Notes: generated from the letters alone by a model not told the origin. A stretch of DNA of 64,000 nt from Apricaphanius iberus (GCA_028564705.1 JAPXFQ010001789.1:186001-250000), one strand, 5' to 3'; counted from the first letter of the stretch, positions 23,001 through 35,189 are shown. Numbers and translations are program-made.

Positions 23001-23443
23001 ACAGTCTGCACTTGAAAAACGGGTATTCTATAAATAAGTTTAAAAAATGTTTTATACAAGATCGCTTTTGTTTGTAATAAGCTAAAAATTATGTCAATGG
23101 AACAAGTGAACATTTTCTTGAATCATGTCTTGAGAAGAGAAAATATATTTAAAAAATAAGAAATATGTCCATAAACAAGGGACTTTTACTTTAATAAAAT
23201 TCACTTTTTTCAGTATGAAAGTAAAGAAGTCACAGGCCTCTCTATATTTGTTGCAAGACAGAGACCAGAGATCCTTCCTCCAAACAGCATCACCATCCAC
23301 AACGACCCTTTGGAGATACTTTGATAAAATAATTTAGGGCAAATTTTAATCTCTCTTTGGGATAAATAAAGGATTAAATTATACCAGATGTAATGTTTCA
23401 ATCTATCCTGAGCGATTTCTCTGTTTACAGTGCTAGAGGACAT

Positions 23444-24588
23444 TAGGGCTGAACGATTTTGGAAAATAATCTAATTGCGATTTTTTTTTTTTCTTCAATA
23501 TTGCGATTGCGATTTAATGTGCAATTATTTTTGTGGGGCTTTTGTCATGCATTTTTTAATTAATGCAATCAAAAATATTGTGTATTATAAACAGATTTTT
23601 ATAAATAATTTATTCTATTCCATAGGATTATTTACTTATTTAAAGACAAAGAAAAATATTAACAACTTTATCTACTTTTAATCATCACACTCGATGGTCA
23701 TCGGTGTCGTTATGCAATCAAGTTTTTCTTCCCTTTGATCCCAGCTAATAATTCCCTCCGGCTGCAATGTTTTCCTCCGTGTGGTTATCCAGGAAGTAGG
23801 ATGCTTGAAGGAACAAGCTCTGATTTTTAATTCTCCATCGATCTAATGCACTTTCAGACTCTGGTATGGCTCCGTAGAGCGGTTTGATCTCAGGTCAGTT
23901 GTTGCAAAATACTCCGCTGTTTTCGGTGCGGCTTTAACTTTCTGTCGGCATTTTTTATACAGCGCAGGTAAAATGTGGCTAAAATGTGTGTGTGAGATTG
24001 AATCCTAGCTTATTCATCATGGTTAACAAAGCATACTTTTGGCTATAAAACCCGTTATAGCACGAATTATTTCAGTGTGCCGTTTTTTTATGTTCGTAAG
24101 GAGCGATTCTTTCAAACAGCTCGGTCAGCGATCCCTGTCGCCTCGAAGTTTGTTTACTGGAAATTTAAACACTGGTGGCGGTCAGTTTAGCCGTGCAACT
24201 CTCATATATGGTGGTGTGATGTTTTTAGGTGTTGATAAAGGTTCGTACTGTAGCCTACCTCGTGAGGCAGCAACAATACCAAGACGGGTTCTGCATAATA
24301 CCTGGCGTTGCGCAGCATCAACGTTTTCATAGCAGATATAATTTCTCACAACTGATGTACTGTTCCTCTTTGGTACCAACTATTGTGTAGTGTTGGATTC
24401 TGTTAAGCTTTTGGTCATTTTATAACCGGTTAAAGTGCAGCGTTTCCTTCTCTCCCTGCATTGTTTGCAAGTCACGTGACTTTAGCAGATATGTTTACAT
24501 CAAGTCAAATTGCAGCCTTTGCGATTAGGAAATCGCATTTTACCAAATCGCGATTTAATTGCATATGCAATTAAATCGTTCAGGCCTA
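23444..24588. mobile_element. hAT element with perfect 8-bp TSD
   Basis: 1145 bp, TAGGGCTGAACGATTTTGG to AAATCGTTCAGGCCTA, with GAGGACAT duplicated at 23436-23443 and 24589-24596. The ends are rich in TTGCGATT/AATCGCAA motifs, probable transposase-binding repeats. No transposase frame. Confidence 0.87.
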
Positions 24589-24828
24589 GAGGACATGCTT
24601 TTTCTTGCTGCTGAACATTTCAACATCATTTGCAATTATTGCTGACATTACGTCTGTATTGTAAATAACATATCTGTGACCTGTCAACTGGAAACATTCA
24701 CATGCACCATTAATGAGTTCCCTCTAAAAAAAATGTGTAATATTTATGCTTAATCTTGTCTGCATTTATCTAGGGAAATGTGTGTGTGATTAAATTGCAG
24801 GAAAACTGGTATCAGTTTGAGGATCTTA

Positions 24829-25279
24829 TGCTCCGTTCAGACCGCAGGCTTTGTCAGCATCAACAATGTCAATATTACATGTTAAGTTTATGGTGGCGGC
24901 CGTTGGAGGAGCATCACGGTCTCTGCGGCGCTTTCTGAGCGTTGGCTCCATCAACTTTTCAAGCTTTTCCTGTATTTCAAGCTTCAAAACTCATAACTCT
25001 AGCAAAGCAGATGTTCAGCTAGTTTAACTTTTTACTGTCCTAGTGCTCTTGACACAGCATGGCAACCAATCAGAGCGACTCACTGTAGTGACTTTGCCCG
25101 AAGTCGACGCTGCCTAGCCAACCATGATCTGCGAGTGTTTAAAACATCCAGCAGAGAAAGACCCGCCTATGAGCTTTGTAAGCTTCAGCTTAAAAATGTA
25201 ACTTCTGTGTATATGCATCGACCTAGTCGCTTTTTGAGCGTTGCTTGACGTTGACACAGCCTGCGGTCTGAATGCACCA
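24829..25279. mobile_element. PIF/Harbinger-like MITE with TTA target
   Basis: 451 bp, terminal repeats TGCTCCGTTCAGACCGCAGG and the inverse of TGGTGCATTCAGACCGCAGG, flanked by TTA at 24826-24828 and 25280-25282. A 3-bp TTA/TWA duplication is the Harbinger hallmark. Non-coding. Confidence 0.7.
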
Positions 25280-25282
25280 TTA

Positions 25283-25520
25283 GGCTTTCCTGACTAGGCT
25301 TTACTTTCCTGTTCGGACCGTTTCTAGTTGCTCTTAGTGAGATCACAATCCCAGCACTTCAGTCCTTGGTGGATTTACTGCTAGTATTTCAGATTGTCGT
25401 GTTGGGACGTCGGGTCATTGTCGTGACACTTTCCTACTGCAGCAAAGTATCCCCAAACCATGACACTTCCACCTCCATGCGTCACAGTTTCATTTCCTAG
25501 AGGGACGTACAGAGTTTCCC
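25283..25520. repeat. Decayed high-copy teleost repeat
   Basis: Contains GTTGGGACGTCGGGTCATTG and AACCATGACACTTCCACCTCC, a diverged form of the repeat seen at 2650-3330. Confidence 0.45.
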
Positions 25521-25588
25521 CCCAAAAAAAATTCCAGCCGTGTTTCTTTCTTTAAAAATAAAGAAGATAGAGATTTTGTTTTCTACTG

Positions 25589-26480
25589 CAGTGTTTCCCA
25601 CAGATTTGAAGTCAGTGTGTGGTGGTTTATCCCTGGGTGAACCACCACACATTAGGTTTGATTGAGGGATACGTGGATGAGGACCAACTACCCTGTGTCT
25701 GACCGAGGGCCGTGTGATTCCTAAAGGTTAATAATTTAAAAAAAAGTTAATAATTGGTTACACAGACTTTATTACATCAATTTTAACTTTAATTTAAAAA
25801 AATACAAATTAAGTACGTGAATTAAAAATTGCAATGTTTTTTGTGTGATTGTATTTTAGTTTTCGCCAATCACTTACATTGTTTGAAACGCAAGCAGAGT
25901 TAGAGACTACATAAACCTTAGTAAAATAAAATAACTTTAAATGTCACTTTAACAGAGGAAAACTCTAAAATGTGACCAGTTAAGATTGGGTCCCCACTAG
26001 AAGAACATCTCTGGGTTTATTTTAGTTCTAGATTCCAAGACCCACCTTGGTCCCTTGTAGCCCCTCTTCATTAACTTCCTGGATATGCCCCTGTTCAGCA
26101 ACACTGAACGTTTAGGAACAATCGCTTATTAATCACGTAGGTGACCTATTTTTGATTCAAAACGGTGAATTTCGGCAGCAGGTAAAGGGTTTTCCTATCA
26201 TGAATTAGGAAAATGTACCCCACAGCAACTTCCCAGGCAAAATACAAATGAAACATTTTTTATTCTCCATCCATCTCACACAAGAAACAGGGAGTAAACA
26301 TGGTAAGCGACACTGTCAGATGTCAGGAGATTTTCGGGACGGCGCAGATGTTACATTCGGTGGACTCGTTATTCTCGCTTTTACTACAATGATTGGTTGA
26401 AACTACTTCCCAAATCTGCTGCATCGTGTTGTTAGACATGAGTGCTGCACATTTAGCACAGAACTCGCGTCTGCAGCTTT
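25589..26480 (+). mobile_element. CAGTGTTTCCCACA element, copy 1 (right end lost)
   Basis: Starts CAGTGTTTCCCACAG, a hAT-type end. Its body (for example AAACGCAAGCAGAGTTAGAG and AGAAGAACATCTCTGGGTTT) matches the reverse complement of 28883-30200. The right end is obscured by an unrelated hAT fragment beginning about 26490. Confidence 0.65.
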
Positions 26481-26489
26481 TTTTTCATA

Positions 26490-26830
26490 GTTTAATAGTT
26501 TTATGTATTGTATCACCGATACTTAAATTATGGAAACTGCAATAATTTATAATTTCATTATTTGTTGTCACAAGCAGCAAATAAAATAAAACCTATCTTC
26601 AAATTTATTATATTTTTGTGTGTGGTAGAAGTATTAGCAAGTACTTGGATCCAATTATTGGTATTGTATCGGTTTGAATTTTTTTTATTGTTGCATATCT
26701 AATGCCTTTTATTCAAAGCACACAGTTTATGTAATTAAGTACTGTTTGGATCGATATTGGGAGACTTTGAACGTCAGATATCTGTATCGTATCGGAAACG
26801 AAAAAAGTGGATCGGTGTATCCGTAGTTTA
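26490..26830. repeat. hAT fragment with GATCGG/ATCGTATCGG motifs
   Basis: TATCTGTATCGTATCGGAAACG then GGATCGGTGTATCCGTAG looks like the right end of a TAGGGATGCACCGATA-type hAT; the left end is missing. Confidence 0.45.
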
Positions 26831-28480
26831 GAGGAGCGAGTCGTACCAGCGTAAGTAGAAGTTAATTTGCGTACTTCCTTCACAAAATACGTAGCTTACA
26901 GGTTGGCAGGTTTGCATTTTGTAGGCGTGGCGCTGGGTAATGCCTATGAAAGGGAAATACTGATGTATTTGTTTTTTGACAAACATGACCACTGTTCCGA
27001 TGTCCAAATAATTCAGTTTTAGATTTATTTGTTCAAAGAAAATTTTTTCAAGTCGTTGTTTATTGTCTTTCTCGGCAAACGTTTTTCGTCTTACTTCCCC
27101 TGCCATCAAATTAAACTTGTGTTGTCTCTTTCTGATTTAACAGACTTGAAATTCAGCAGTGGGCAGATATAGTAGCAGATATTTCAGTGTTTTTGGAGAC
27201 TTGTTTTAGTATCATGCAGTCTGCCTTCAGGGTGAAGCTGCTTATAAGAATAGATCTGAGATTGTTCTGAATGTCCTCCATTTGTAGACCGTGTACTAGC
27301 GAGTGTACGGGTTAAAGTCAAATAATTTAAGCACTTTAAATCCTTCACTGACTCATAGGCTGATAAACTCATCCTTCTGAAGACTTTGTCACTTTTCAAA
27401 ATGAGAATATATATAAAGTTGTTCTAATCTCTTCCTCAAAAAAAGAATTGTAATACATTTTATAGCAAATATTACATTTTTCTTCAGTTTTTTTTGGTTA
27501 CTGATGTTTTTTGAACTTTGAAAATTTAAACTGTCAAAACATGTCAGTCCTCACAGACTGTGTTGGGGTATAAGTTTTCCACGACTGTATTTTTTTCACC
27601 ACTAAAAGTACTATTGGATTAGTACTTAGCGTGTAGTCATTTATGTGAAAAATGATCATTCCCTGTTTTAGTTTCTGTTTGATTTTTTTTATTTTATATT
27701 GGTGGCTCATGGCTTAGTTGGATCTTTTTTCCTCTTGCATTTTAGCCTTCAGGTTCAAATTGTGTTAAATGTAGAATTTATGTAATGAAAATGTTTCTCA
27801 ATAATTTTTATTTGTTAATTTATCTGGATTAAGGAAATAGTGTTGCTGCTGATGTACAAGAGCCACTTCTTTGTTGCGTTTGGGCACACAAATTTAGATA
27901 TGAAAAAGTTTACACAAAATTTGCAAACAGATTTGCATGATTATTTTCCATAAAAGATCTAAAAGGTGGATTTCAAATAAACCAAACGTTAACATTTAAG
28001 TCTTTAAAAATCCAAAACAACCGTAGTTTTAAAAAAATTTCAGCTCGGAAATCTTTCACTTTATATTCTGAAATGACAACAACCCTTACTTCTCACTGCT
28101 GTGGGTATGTTCACCTATGTGTGATGTTGGCATTGACACGAAATGCAACTTGTCTGTCGCCTTAAACGTGTTATAACCAAAAGTGAGAATGCACCTGTAT
28201 TACCAAATCTCCTGCAAAACGGATCCAAGCGAAACCGTCAGCAAATTATCCCGAACTTTCCACTCTTCTCACATAAGAAGGCGGTTTTGGATGGTTTCGG
28301 TTTATCAGAAGGAAAGCAAGATCATCAGCTTTATGACTCTGCATCAGGTTTATTCATATAGAACCTTTCATAAAAGGCCCTGTCATAAACATCGCCCAGC
28401 AAAACTATTCATACTCCTTTATCCTGTTGCACCTCCATGCATCAGTGTGTTTCATATAGGTTTGTTAACTTTTATTTAAA
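26831..28480. other. Anonymous stretch
   Basis: A 93-codon minus-strand frame at 26828-27109 (MMAGEVRRKTFAEKDNKQRL...) is the longest frame; it has no recognised domain and no clear exon context. The rest is AT-rich with nothing recognisable. Confidence 0.4.
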
Positions 28481-28489
28481 AAATAAATG

Positions 28490-28650
28490 TCTTAAAACTT
28501 TGTAGAACCACCTCTTGCTGCAGTGACAGCCACCTTCGACGTCCTGGGAGTTTTAGATGAGTCTTTGGTCCAACACACCTGGATGGTAATGGCTTGATTC
28601 TCTCCTTACACTGACATACAAGGTGCCACAGCACCACGACAGAGCTCAAG
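28490..28650. repeat. Decayed high-copy teleost repeat
   Basis: ACCACCTCTTGCTGCAGTGACAGCC and neighbouring text match the same repeat family as 2650-3330. Confidence 0.4.
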
Positions 28651-28882
28651 TGTGTGTGCATTTAGGTTATTATCGTTAAAGAAAAACGAAGGAAGTAACG
28701 GAAACTAGAAGTAAAGAAACATGTTCGTTAGCTGAAAAAAAAACTAAACAAGATTTTGCAACAAAACCAAAAGAGATTGAAATTGTAACGAGTGTTCACA
28801 AAACTAACTAAAACTAACTAAATTTATTGAGAAAATGTGCTTAGTTTTCTTTTCATGAAGTGTCTCATAAAGTCTAGAAGAA

Positions 28883-30200
28883 CAGTGTTTCCCACACATA
28901 GACAAATGTGAAGCGGTGCGCCACAGTTTAAACTCCGTCTGCCACAGATTCAACACCCCCAAAAAAAAATTCAACACCGACCGTCACATATTAAGTTTCG
29001 TTTTTCTTTTTTGCGCTATTTTACACACACCTCCAATAATAACCGACTGCAGCCGCAACACCACCTCCTCCTCTCTCCTTCTCAGACAGCTTGGGATGTG
29101 TGTCTGTGTGACAGCAGGGGGATATTTGAGCAGGTGGACAGTTTGCACAATGTTTTGGATTCCTCTAAAAAATAAGGAGGACCCCGCGGGAGAGAAGAGT
29201 AGCGCTGTCTGGATTTACTCTTCCATCAAGCGCAAGCAGGGTAGCATATTAAACTGTATTAAACGGGGAAACGATAAGACACAGCATACATGGACATACT
29301 TGCCAACCCTAGCGATCTTCTCGGGAAAGTCCCAAGTTTCTGTTCCCTTCGCGAAAATCTCCCAACATCTGTCGGTGTCGCTTATCATGTACACCCTGTT
29401 TCTTATGTGAGAAGGATGGAGAATAAAACATGTGATTTGCATTTTACCAAGGAAAGTGCTATGTGGTACATCTTCCTTATTCATGACATGAAAACCCTTC
29501 ACCTGGGGGCGAAATTCGCCGTTTTGAATCCAACATAGGTCACCTACGTGATTCGTATATATGTCTGATGAGGAAACCAATCAGCTCTAATTAGTGACGC
29601 ATGCCGCAGCAACGAGCCGTAAGTTTTCAAAGCAACTTTTATGTGACTTGAAAGAAGCTGTAGTTTCAATTACTTTTTTAATCTTCTGAGTTATTTAGGA
29701 TTAAAAACTGTTTCAAACGACCTCAAGTTTTGTTTCCTTTCATTTCAAGTGAGTTTTTAGAATGATTAATAAGTGACTATTCCTAAACGTTCATTGCTGC
29801 TGAGCAGGGGCCTATCCAGGAGGTTAATAAAAAGGGGCAATGGTGCGACTGGGAATCTTACACTAAAATAAAACCAGAGATGTTCTTCTATTGGGCCCCC
29901 AATCTGATCTGGTCACATTTTTAGAGGTTAAATCTATTAAAATGACATTTATTGTCATTTTATTTTACTAAGGTTTATGTGACAATGTAGTCTCTAACTC
30001 TGCTTGCTTTTCAAACAATTTAAGTGATTGTCGAAAAGTAAATTACAATCACAAATAAAAACATTGCAATCTTTCACTAAAGCTTTTTCATGGAGTGTAT
30101 GGACTAAACACTGTAAAATTCTATTTTTTTAAATTAATGTTAAAATTAATGTAATAAAGTCTGTGTAACAATTAACTAAAAAATATTAACCTTTGGGAAT
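28883..30200 (-). mobile_element. CAGTGTTTCCCACA element, copy 2, inverted to copy 1
   Basis: The CAGTGTTTCCCACACAT end is at 28883. The reverse complement of the interior aligns along most of 25589-26480, including the CACGTAGGTGACCTA segment and GAAACAGGGTGTACAT. Both copies share short open pieces, so the parent probably had coding sequence. The far end is covered by the helicase-bearing element starting about 30210. Confidence 0.65.
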
Positions 30201-30318
30201 CCTTAATCTTATTAAGATTAAGGGTCTGGCAACGAGTAATGAAAGAGCCTAACTCGAGGGGCGGAACAAAGCATTTGAAACTCTCACTGCACACAATAGG
30301 ATAACGTCACGACCAGTC

Positions 30319-30517
30319 ACAACAATACACGGTGTGACATATGTTTAGCTACCAGTGGAGCTAACTGGTACATTAAACTCTTGCCGTATCCAGTTAGCAA
30401 AACAGCAAAAACGTCCTTACTGCAAAGGAACAATTCGAGCACGGTTTTCTGATTGTCTTTTAGATAGAAAGCAAAGTCTAACTCATTCATTGTAGCGGCC
30501 AAAGCCGTTTCAAACAA
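30319..30517 (-). pseudogene. RecQ-like DNA helicase N-terminal fragment (transposon-borne)
   Basis: Minus-strand frame of 66 codons containing LKDNQKTVLELFLCSKDVFA and LLTGYGKSLMYQLAPLV. TGYGKS (30394-30377) is a Walker A motif with the YQLAPLV continuation of RecQ-type helicases carried by repeats in many fish genomes. It ends at a stop after HRVLL, so the catalytic domain is missing. The flank GGTCTGGCAACGAG (about 30209) looks like the element edge. Confidence 0.65.
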
Positions 30518-30652
30518 CTGGTGTTCATCTGTAGCAATCTTTCGATGTTTACTAAATAATTACGGACACCGCAGCGCTGCTGACGCCAGCTTAAATCGCC
30601 TCTGGCCCACCTATCTCACATTCACTGATTTGATTGGTTCCCCGAGCTGCTC

Positions 30653-30691
30653 CTACATACAATGATCCTGTGACAGGAACATTGTATGTAG
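30653..30691. repeat. Perfect 12-bp hairpin with 15-nt loop
   Basis: CTACATACAATG at 30653-30664 and its exact inverse CATTGTATGTAG at 30680-30691. It may be the end of the helicase-bearing element. Confidence 0.6.
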
Positions 30692-30999
30692 AAATAATCT
30701 TGCAGCATCAAATGTTAGAAGATGTCACATTTGCTTAAAATTACGTAAGAAAAATGTTCACCGCATTGGATATCCTTTTGATATGGATTTTGAAGCTTAA
30801 TGTCAGATCAAGTGTTAAACCAAGATATTTAAATTCAGGAACAGTCAATAATTATTTTTCTCTCAGAAATATACCAGAATGTTTAATATCCAATGGTTGC
30901 TTTGTGAACATCTTACAGACTGTTTTAGTTGTATTTAACTGTAAGCAAGATTGAAAAAGGCAGATATAGAAAAGCAGAGAAGCAAATATTTATCCCTAT

Positions 31000-32694
31000 A
31001 TTAATGGGTAATTAATTAAGCCCGGGGCTGATTCTGATGGTCCACTTGACCCAATAAGCTTCAGCCTTATCAGTCCTCTTAAAGGTGAAATTAAGGTTGA
31101 ATTAATCCCTGGTTGGGGCCCCGCTGGGGGGCGGGGTGCCCCTGGTCCCCGTGGCCTCCGGTTCCTGATCCGGGCCCGCCCTGGCGTGGCCGGCTACCGG
31201 TGGAGCCCGTGGGCTCGTCACTGCGATCTCTCGGGCCCCAGCATTGCGGCTGGTGGGTGTTCCCCTGGGGCTTCCATCTGTTCCCCTCTTGGCGGGTGAT
31301 CGACCCTGCGCTGATCCGCCTGTGGCCTCTGTACTCTATGGGACCCTGGATGCATACATCTCTTGCCTCCTCCATGTCTGTGCCGATTCCTGTAGGACGG
31401 ATTGACGGTTCCTTACACCAGCTATCAATCACTTGCGTGGGGAAACCTTATTCCGACCTGCATGCTCGCACACACATGGGTGTGGGGACATTGGTGAGGA
31501 CGGACATATCTTAAGCTGAGGTTATCATCATTAGTTAGTTGTTCACAGGAGCTTACCAGAAACATTTGTATTATGTTCATTAATCAATGCTTGTGTGTAG
31601 TGAATGTGTAATTCTTAGTTTATTCTACTAGATCCGAACTATTGGTTTGGTTCTGTACAGTTTGTTGTTTTTGTTTTGTATTACTGTTTCTCTGCCGTCC
31701 GGCAGAGGTGGAGGACTGGGATGTTTTCTTGTGTTCTTTGTTTGCCTCCCTGTCTTGTGTCGTCGGTTCGCACCTCTGCTGGTCCGGTTTCTTTTCTTCA
31801 CCTTCTTCCTTTCTCCCTTCTTGTCTCGGTTTAGTGTCCATGACGTCAGGAAATTGAACCCACAGTAATCACTAATAAAGATTTTTCATATATATACATC
31901 AAGTGGCGTACTACAGCGAAGCTGTAATACTCTGCTTGGGAAAGTAAAACTGTTGGGCTTGTACTTGGTATCAGCCCGGGGCTGATTCTGATGGTCCACT
32001 TGACCCAATAAGCTTCAGCCTTATCAGTCCTCTTAAAGGTGAAATTAAGGTTGAATTAATCTTTTGCAAGAGATATAAACACAAACCAAACACTGTATTG
32101 GCCGCCTGCTCCTCCTTAAAAAAAAACACAGGTCACGGGAACTGATGCGCAGCGCTCTCACTGCAAGCTTTGTTCACCAATAGGTACACAGAGACGATGG
32201 CAGAAAAAAATGAAACGACCTAAACTTTGGCTTCATTTTACAAAAATAGAAGCAGACAGTGCACGCAGTCACAAATGCAGTAAAAGCTTTGCTTGCCAGA
32301 ACACGAGTACTATGACCAAACACTTTACTAAAATACAACAAAACAAACAGAGTTTTTTGACTGCCTGAGTGCTGCAGCATTAGGATACAGCGGTATAGAA
32401 AATGGGTGGACATAGTATTTTTAGTTTTTGATATATAAAATAAAGACTTTATATACTGTTTTTATTAAGTTATTAATTTCTTACTTTTTGTTTAGTACTT
32501 TTTTATTTTCTGTGCTTTACTGTTCCAATTATTAAAAAATAAAAACAATTATAGTTCATTATTTGTGTTTTTCCCTTTTTGTTTTAGTCTTTAAAAAAAA
32601 GAGTACCGATAAGGATGCAGATAAAGTACCAGATCAATAAGGAGTATCGTTAAAATTAGTAGTATCGATAAATCCTTAACGATACCCATCCCTA
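31000..32694 (+). mobile_element. hAT element A, split by a retroposon
   Basis: The right end is CTTAACGATACCCATCCCTA (to 32694). Its body is the reverse complement of element B (32875-34353), sharing CCCGGGGCTGATTCTGA and AACACTG(T/C)ATTGGC. The left end near 31000 is diverged and not exactly placed. The retroposon at 31108-31972 lies within its first 100 bp. Confidence 0.6.
31108..31972 (+). mobile_element. Retroposon R1, copy 1, with 89-bp flanking duplication
   Basis: 865 bp starting CCTGGTTGGGGCC and ending CTTGTACTTGGTA plus TC. It is closely similar to 59579-60435. The flanks 31019-31107 and 31973-32061 are identical over 89 bp. The body has a GC-rich 5' third, an AATAAAG near 31875 and no reverse transcriptase; frames of 70-130 codons in several phases are conserved but unrecognised. 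It is probably a non-autonomous or 5'-truncated non-LTR retroposon. Copy 1 lacks a poly(A) tail. Confidence 0.65.
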
Positions 32695-32874
32695 GTAAGA
32701 ATTGCACGATTACACATTGATAGCTCAGTCAAAACGTCACAATTATAATCCACATGGTTAAATCACATCTCCAAAATCACAGCTGTGCTACTGCAGCCAT
32801 TAATTTATCTGTCTTTTTGGGTTAGAAGGGATTCTGTTCTTTTGTTTCAGTTCTTCCATAAGTATATTTATATG

Positions 32875-34353
32875 CAGGGTGGGTATCGTTAAGGATTTAT
32901 TGATACTAATACCTCTAACGGTACTCCTTATCGATCCAATACTTCATGTATCCTTATCTGTACTTTTTTTTTGAAAGACTAAAACAAAAGGGGAAAATAA
33001 CAAATATTGAACTACAATTATTTTATTTTTAACAATTGGAACAGCAAAGCACAAAAAATAACTAACAAAAAAATAAAAAGTACAAAATGAATAACTAAAT
33101 AAAAACACTATATTAGCCAGTGCTTCTCAATTATTTTCTTCCATGCCCCCCTAGTGAACAGAAAGGTTTTTTTTTTTTGTTTTTCTACTCCTTCCCAGAC
33201 TCCAGTGAAATAAATACACGACATGTCAGTGTTTTATGCTTAGCACTGTTACAGCAGCGTTCTGTTTGCGTTTTTTTGCCTGACAGAGCTTGTTTCTTCT
33301 CCTTGTTTGTAATGTGTCCATTTACTATCAATGATCATCACCATTTATAGAAGGATTGTTCTCCCGATTCATAAACATCTCTGATCCTCAAGTTAAGCAT
33401 CAAGTTTTGCTTTTATTTTTTCTGCCTTCAGTCCCCGTGGCGTGTGGGGTCCTTAAGGAGGAGTAGGCTGCCAATGCAGTGTTTGTGTTTACAAGCTTGT
33501 GTTTTTATCTCCTGCAAAAAAGATGAATACGACCTTAATTATACCAATAAGAGGACCGATAAGAGGAACGTCAGAATCAGCCCCGGGATAATTAAATACC
33601 GGGTTTCGGTATGGGGAGCCTAAGTCACGCCCTTATACTTCCGGTACATGGGTCCCCAAATGCCCCAAAAGCATGAATGAGAGTCAATGGAGCGATTAAA
33701 GTTATTTTCTGATCCAATTTGAAATGCACCGTGGATTGAACATATGATGTCCATGAATGTTTAAAACTAATTTTGATGCAGAGAAAACGCTGATTTTCGA
33801 CCAGAGGTAAAGGTTACTTTAGGTTTTGTGTAAAAACGCTTAGCGGACTACAGCTGCAGAAGAAGAAGGAGAGTGAGTGTCGTAGCCTCCAGGATGAAGA
33901 AAGGAGCATTTAACACGGAGAAAACCACTATAAATCTGATCATGTGGAAAGTAGCAGCTATGTAGGGGATAAAGCAGTCGGTGGAGTGAGAGCCAGCATT
34001 GGAGGAGAAGCTCTACAAGCTCTAGGTGAGTGTTTTACGTGCTATAGCTAGTGCTAGCTCCCGTTAGCAAAATTACGTCATATAGGCGACTTCTGACTTC
34101 TGGTTTGTAGGCATTTTAAATGCCTGGTTTTACAATCAAATAAATCCCAAATCACTGGACAAACACATTCGAAATGTACGCATAAGTTATCATTTAAATC
34201 GAATTAAAACATATGTGTGATTCAGGACGTAAGACAAAGCGGACCAGAAAATAACTTTTATCGCTCCATTGACTTCCATTCATACTTTTTTCGGTTTGGG
34301 GACCCATGGGCCGACCGGAAGGGGAGGAGACTTTGGCTCCCCATACATCCCTA
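32875..34353 (-). mobile_element. hAT element B, containing an M1 MITE
   Basis: Ends CAGGGTGGGTATCGTTAAGG and, after removing the MITE 33612-34343, CGGTACATCCCTA. Flanks TTTATATG (32867-32874) and TTTATATA (34354-34361) agree at 7 of 8 bases. It is inverted relative to element A, 180 bp away. Confidence 0.7.
33612..34343. mobile_element. TA-target MITE, family M1 (long copy 2)
   Basis: 732 bp, TGGGGAGCC to GGCTCCCCA, TA at both sides. Ends of about 100 bp match copy 1 at 8839-9131 in inverse orientation. The interior holds an exon-like stretch with ATGAAGAAAGGAGC at 33893, possibly a transposase relic. Sits 8 bp inside the end of hAT element B. Confidence 0.8.
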
Positions 34354-34361
34354 TTTATATA

Positions 34362-35189
34362 GGATATGTATATTATATAATATTATAGTATATTATAGAG
34401 TATTTTGACAGCACTGAGGAATAAAGTAAAAGTCCTAAATTTATGGGACTGGTTCTTTGTAAAAAGATGCATTTTCTTGCATATTCTTTTTAACGTCATG
34501 ATACTTATAACACTGCGATGCGGAAGTTCCAAAATATTAAGTATCATCTTGTTTTTTTATATTTTGATGAAGAACGATTCTCATTGTAACAGCTTTCCTC
34601 CTCCTCATTACCATCATAAAGCTCGGATCACACTGTGCGATTTCAGCCGTCCTAGAACGCTACTTTTGGAAAGGAAAGGAACTGTGCGTGTGATTCGCAG
34701 CTCTGTGGCCGTTACCTGTGACGTGCTCCCCGACAGCTTATTTAGAGCTCAGTACGATCAAAACCGCCCACGGGTTCCTAAAATATGATTTTATTCTCAA
34801 AGTCTGTGGGTTGTTTCTCTGTGGCCCTAATATTCTGTCATTTTTTATATACAGCCTTGTAGTCTATGGGAAATCTCAATTTCATCTAAAATAATAATTT
34901 ATTGAAAATGATGGAAATTAACTATCATAGATGTTTAATGTGATATTGATGTGTAGTAGGCAGTGTAAGACTTATTGGTTTCAGTTTGTGATGGCTGATG
35001 ACTGAGATAAGGAAGGAGATTAAATACATCCAGGAACTTGGTCTAGTCTGGAGCAGGCTAGCTTCACAGAATAAATCTCCATGGTAGTTTATACCATAAC
35101 ATATTCTACTGCACCCTTTAACTCCGATTGGTACAACAGAACACCTGGAGTGGATCACAGCGTGTTACATCCTTGTAACAAACTGGACC
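34362..35189. other. Anonymous sequence and LINE 5' flank
   Basis: Nothing recognisable to about 34920; from there to 35189 the sequence probably belongs to the 5' part of the following LINE, though no frame supports it. Confidence 0.4.

Noticed and set aside
31113..31514. 133-codon frame shared by both R1 copies as a functional protein
   Set aside because: Frames are open in several phases and on the opposite strand too, and the sequence is GC-rich; conservation between two copies of a repeat is expected without selection.
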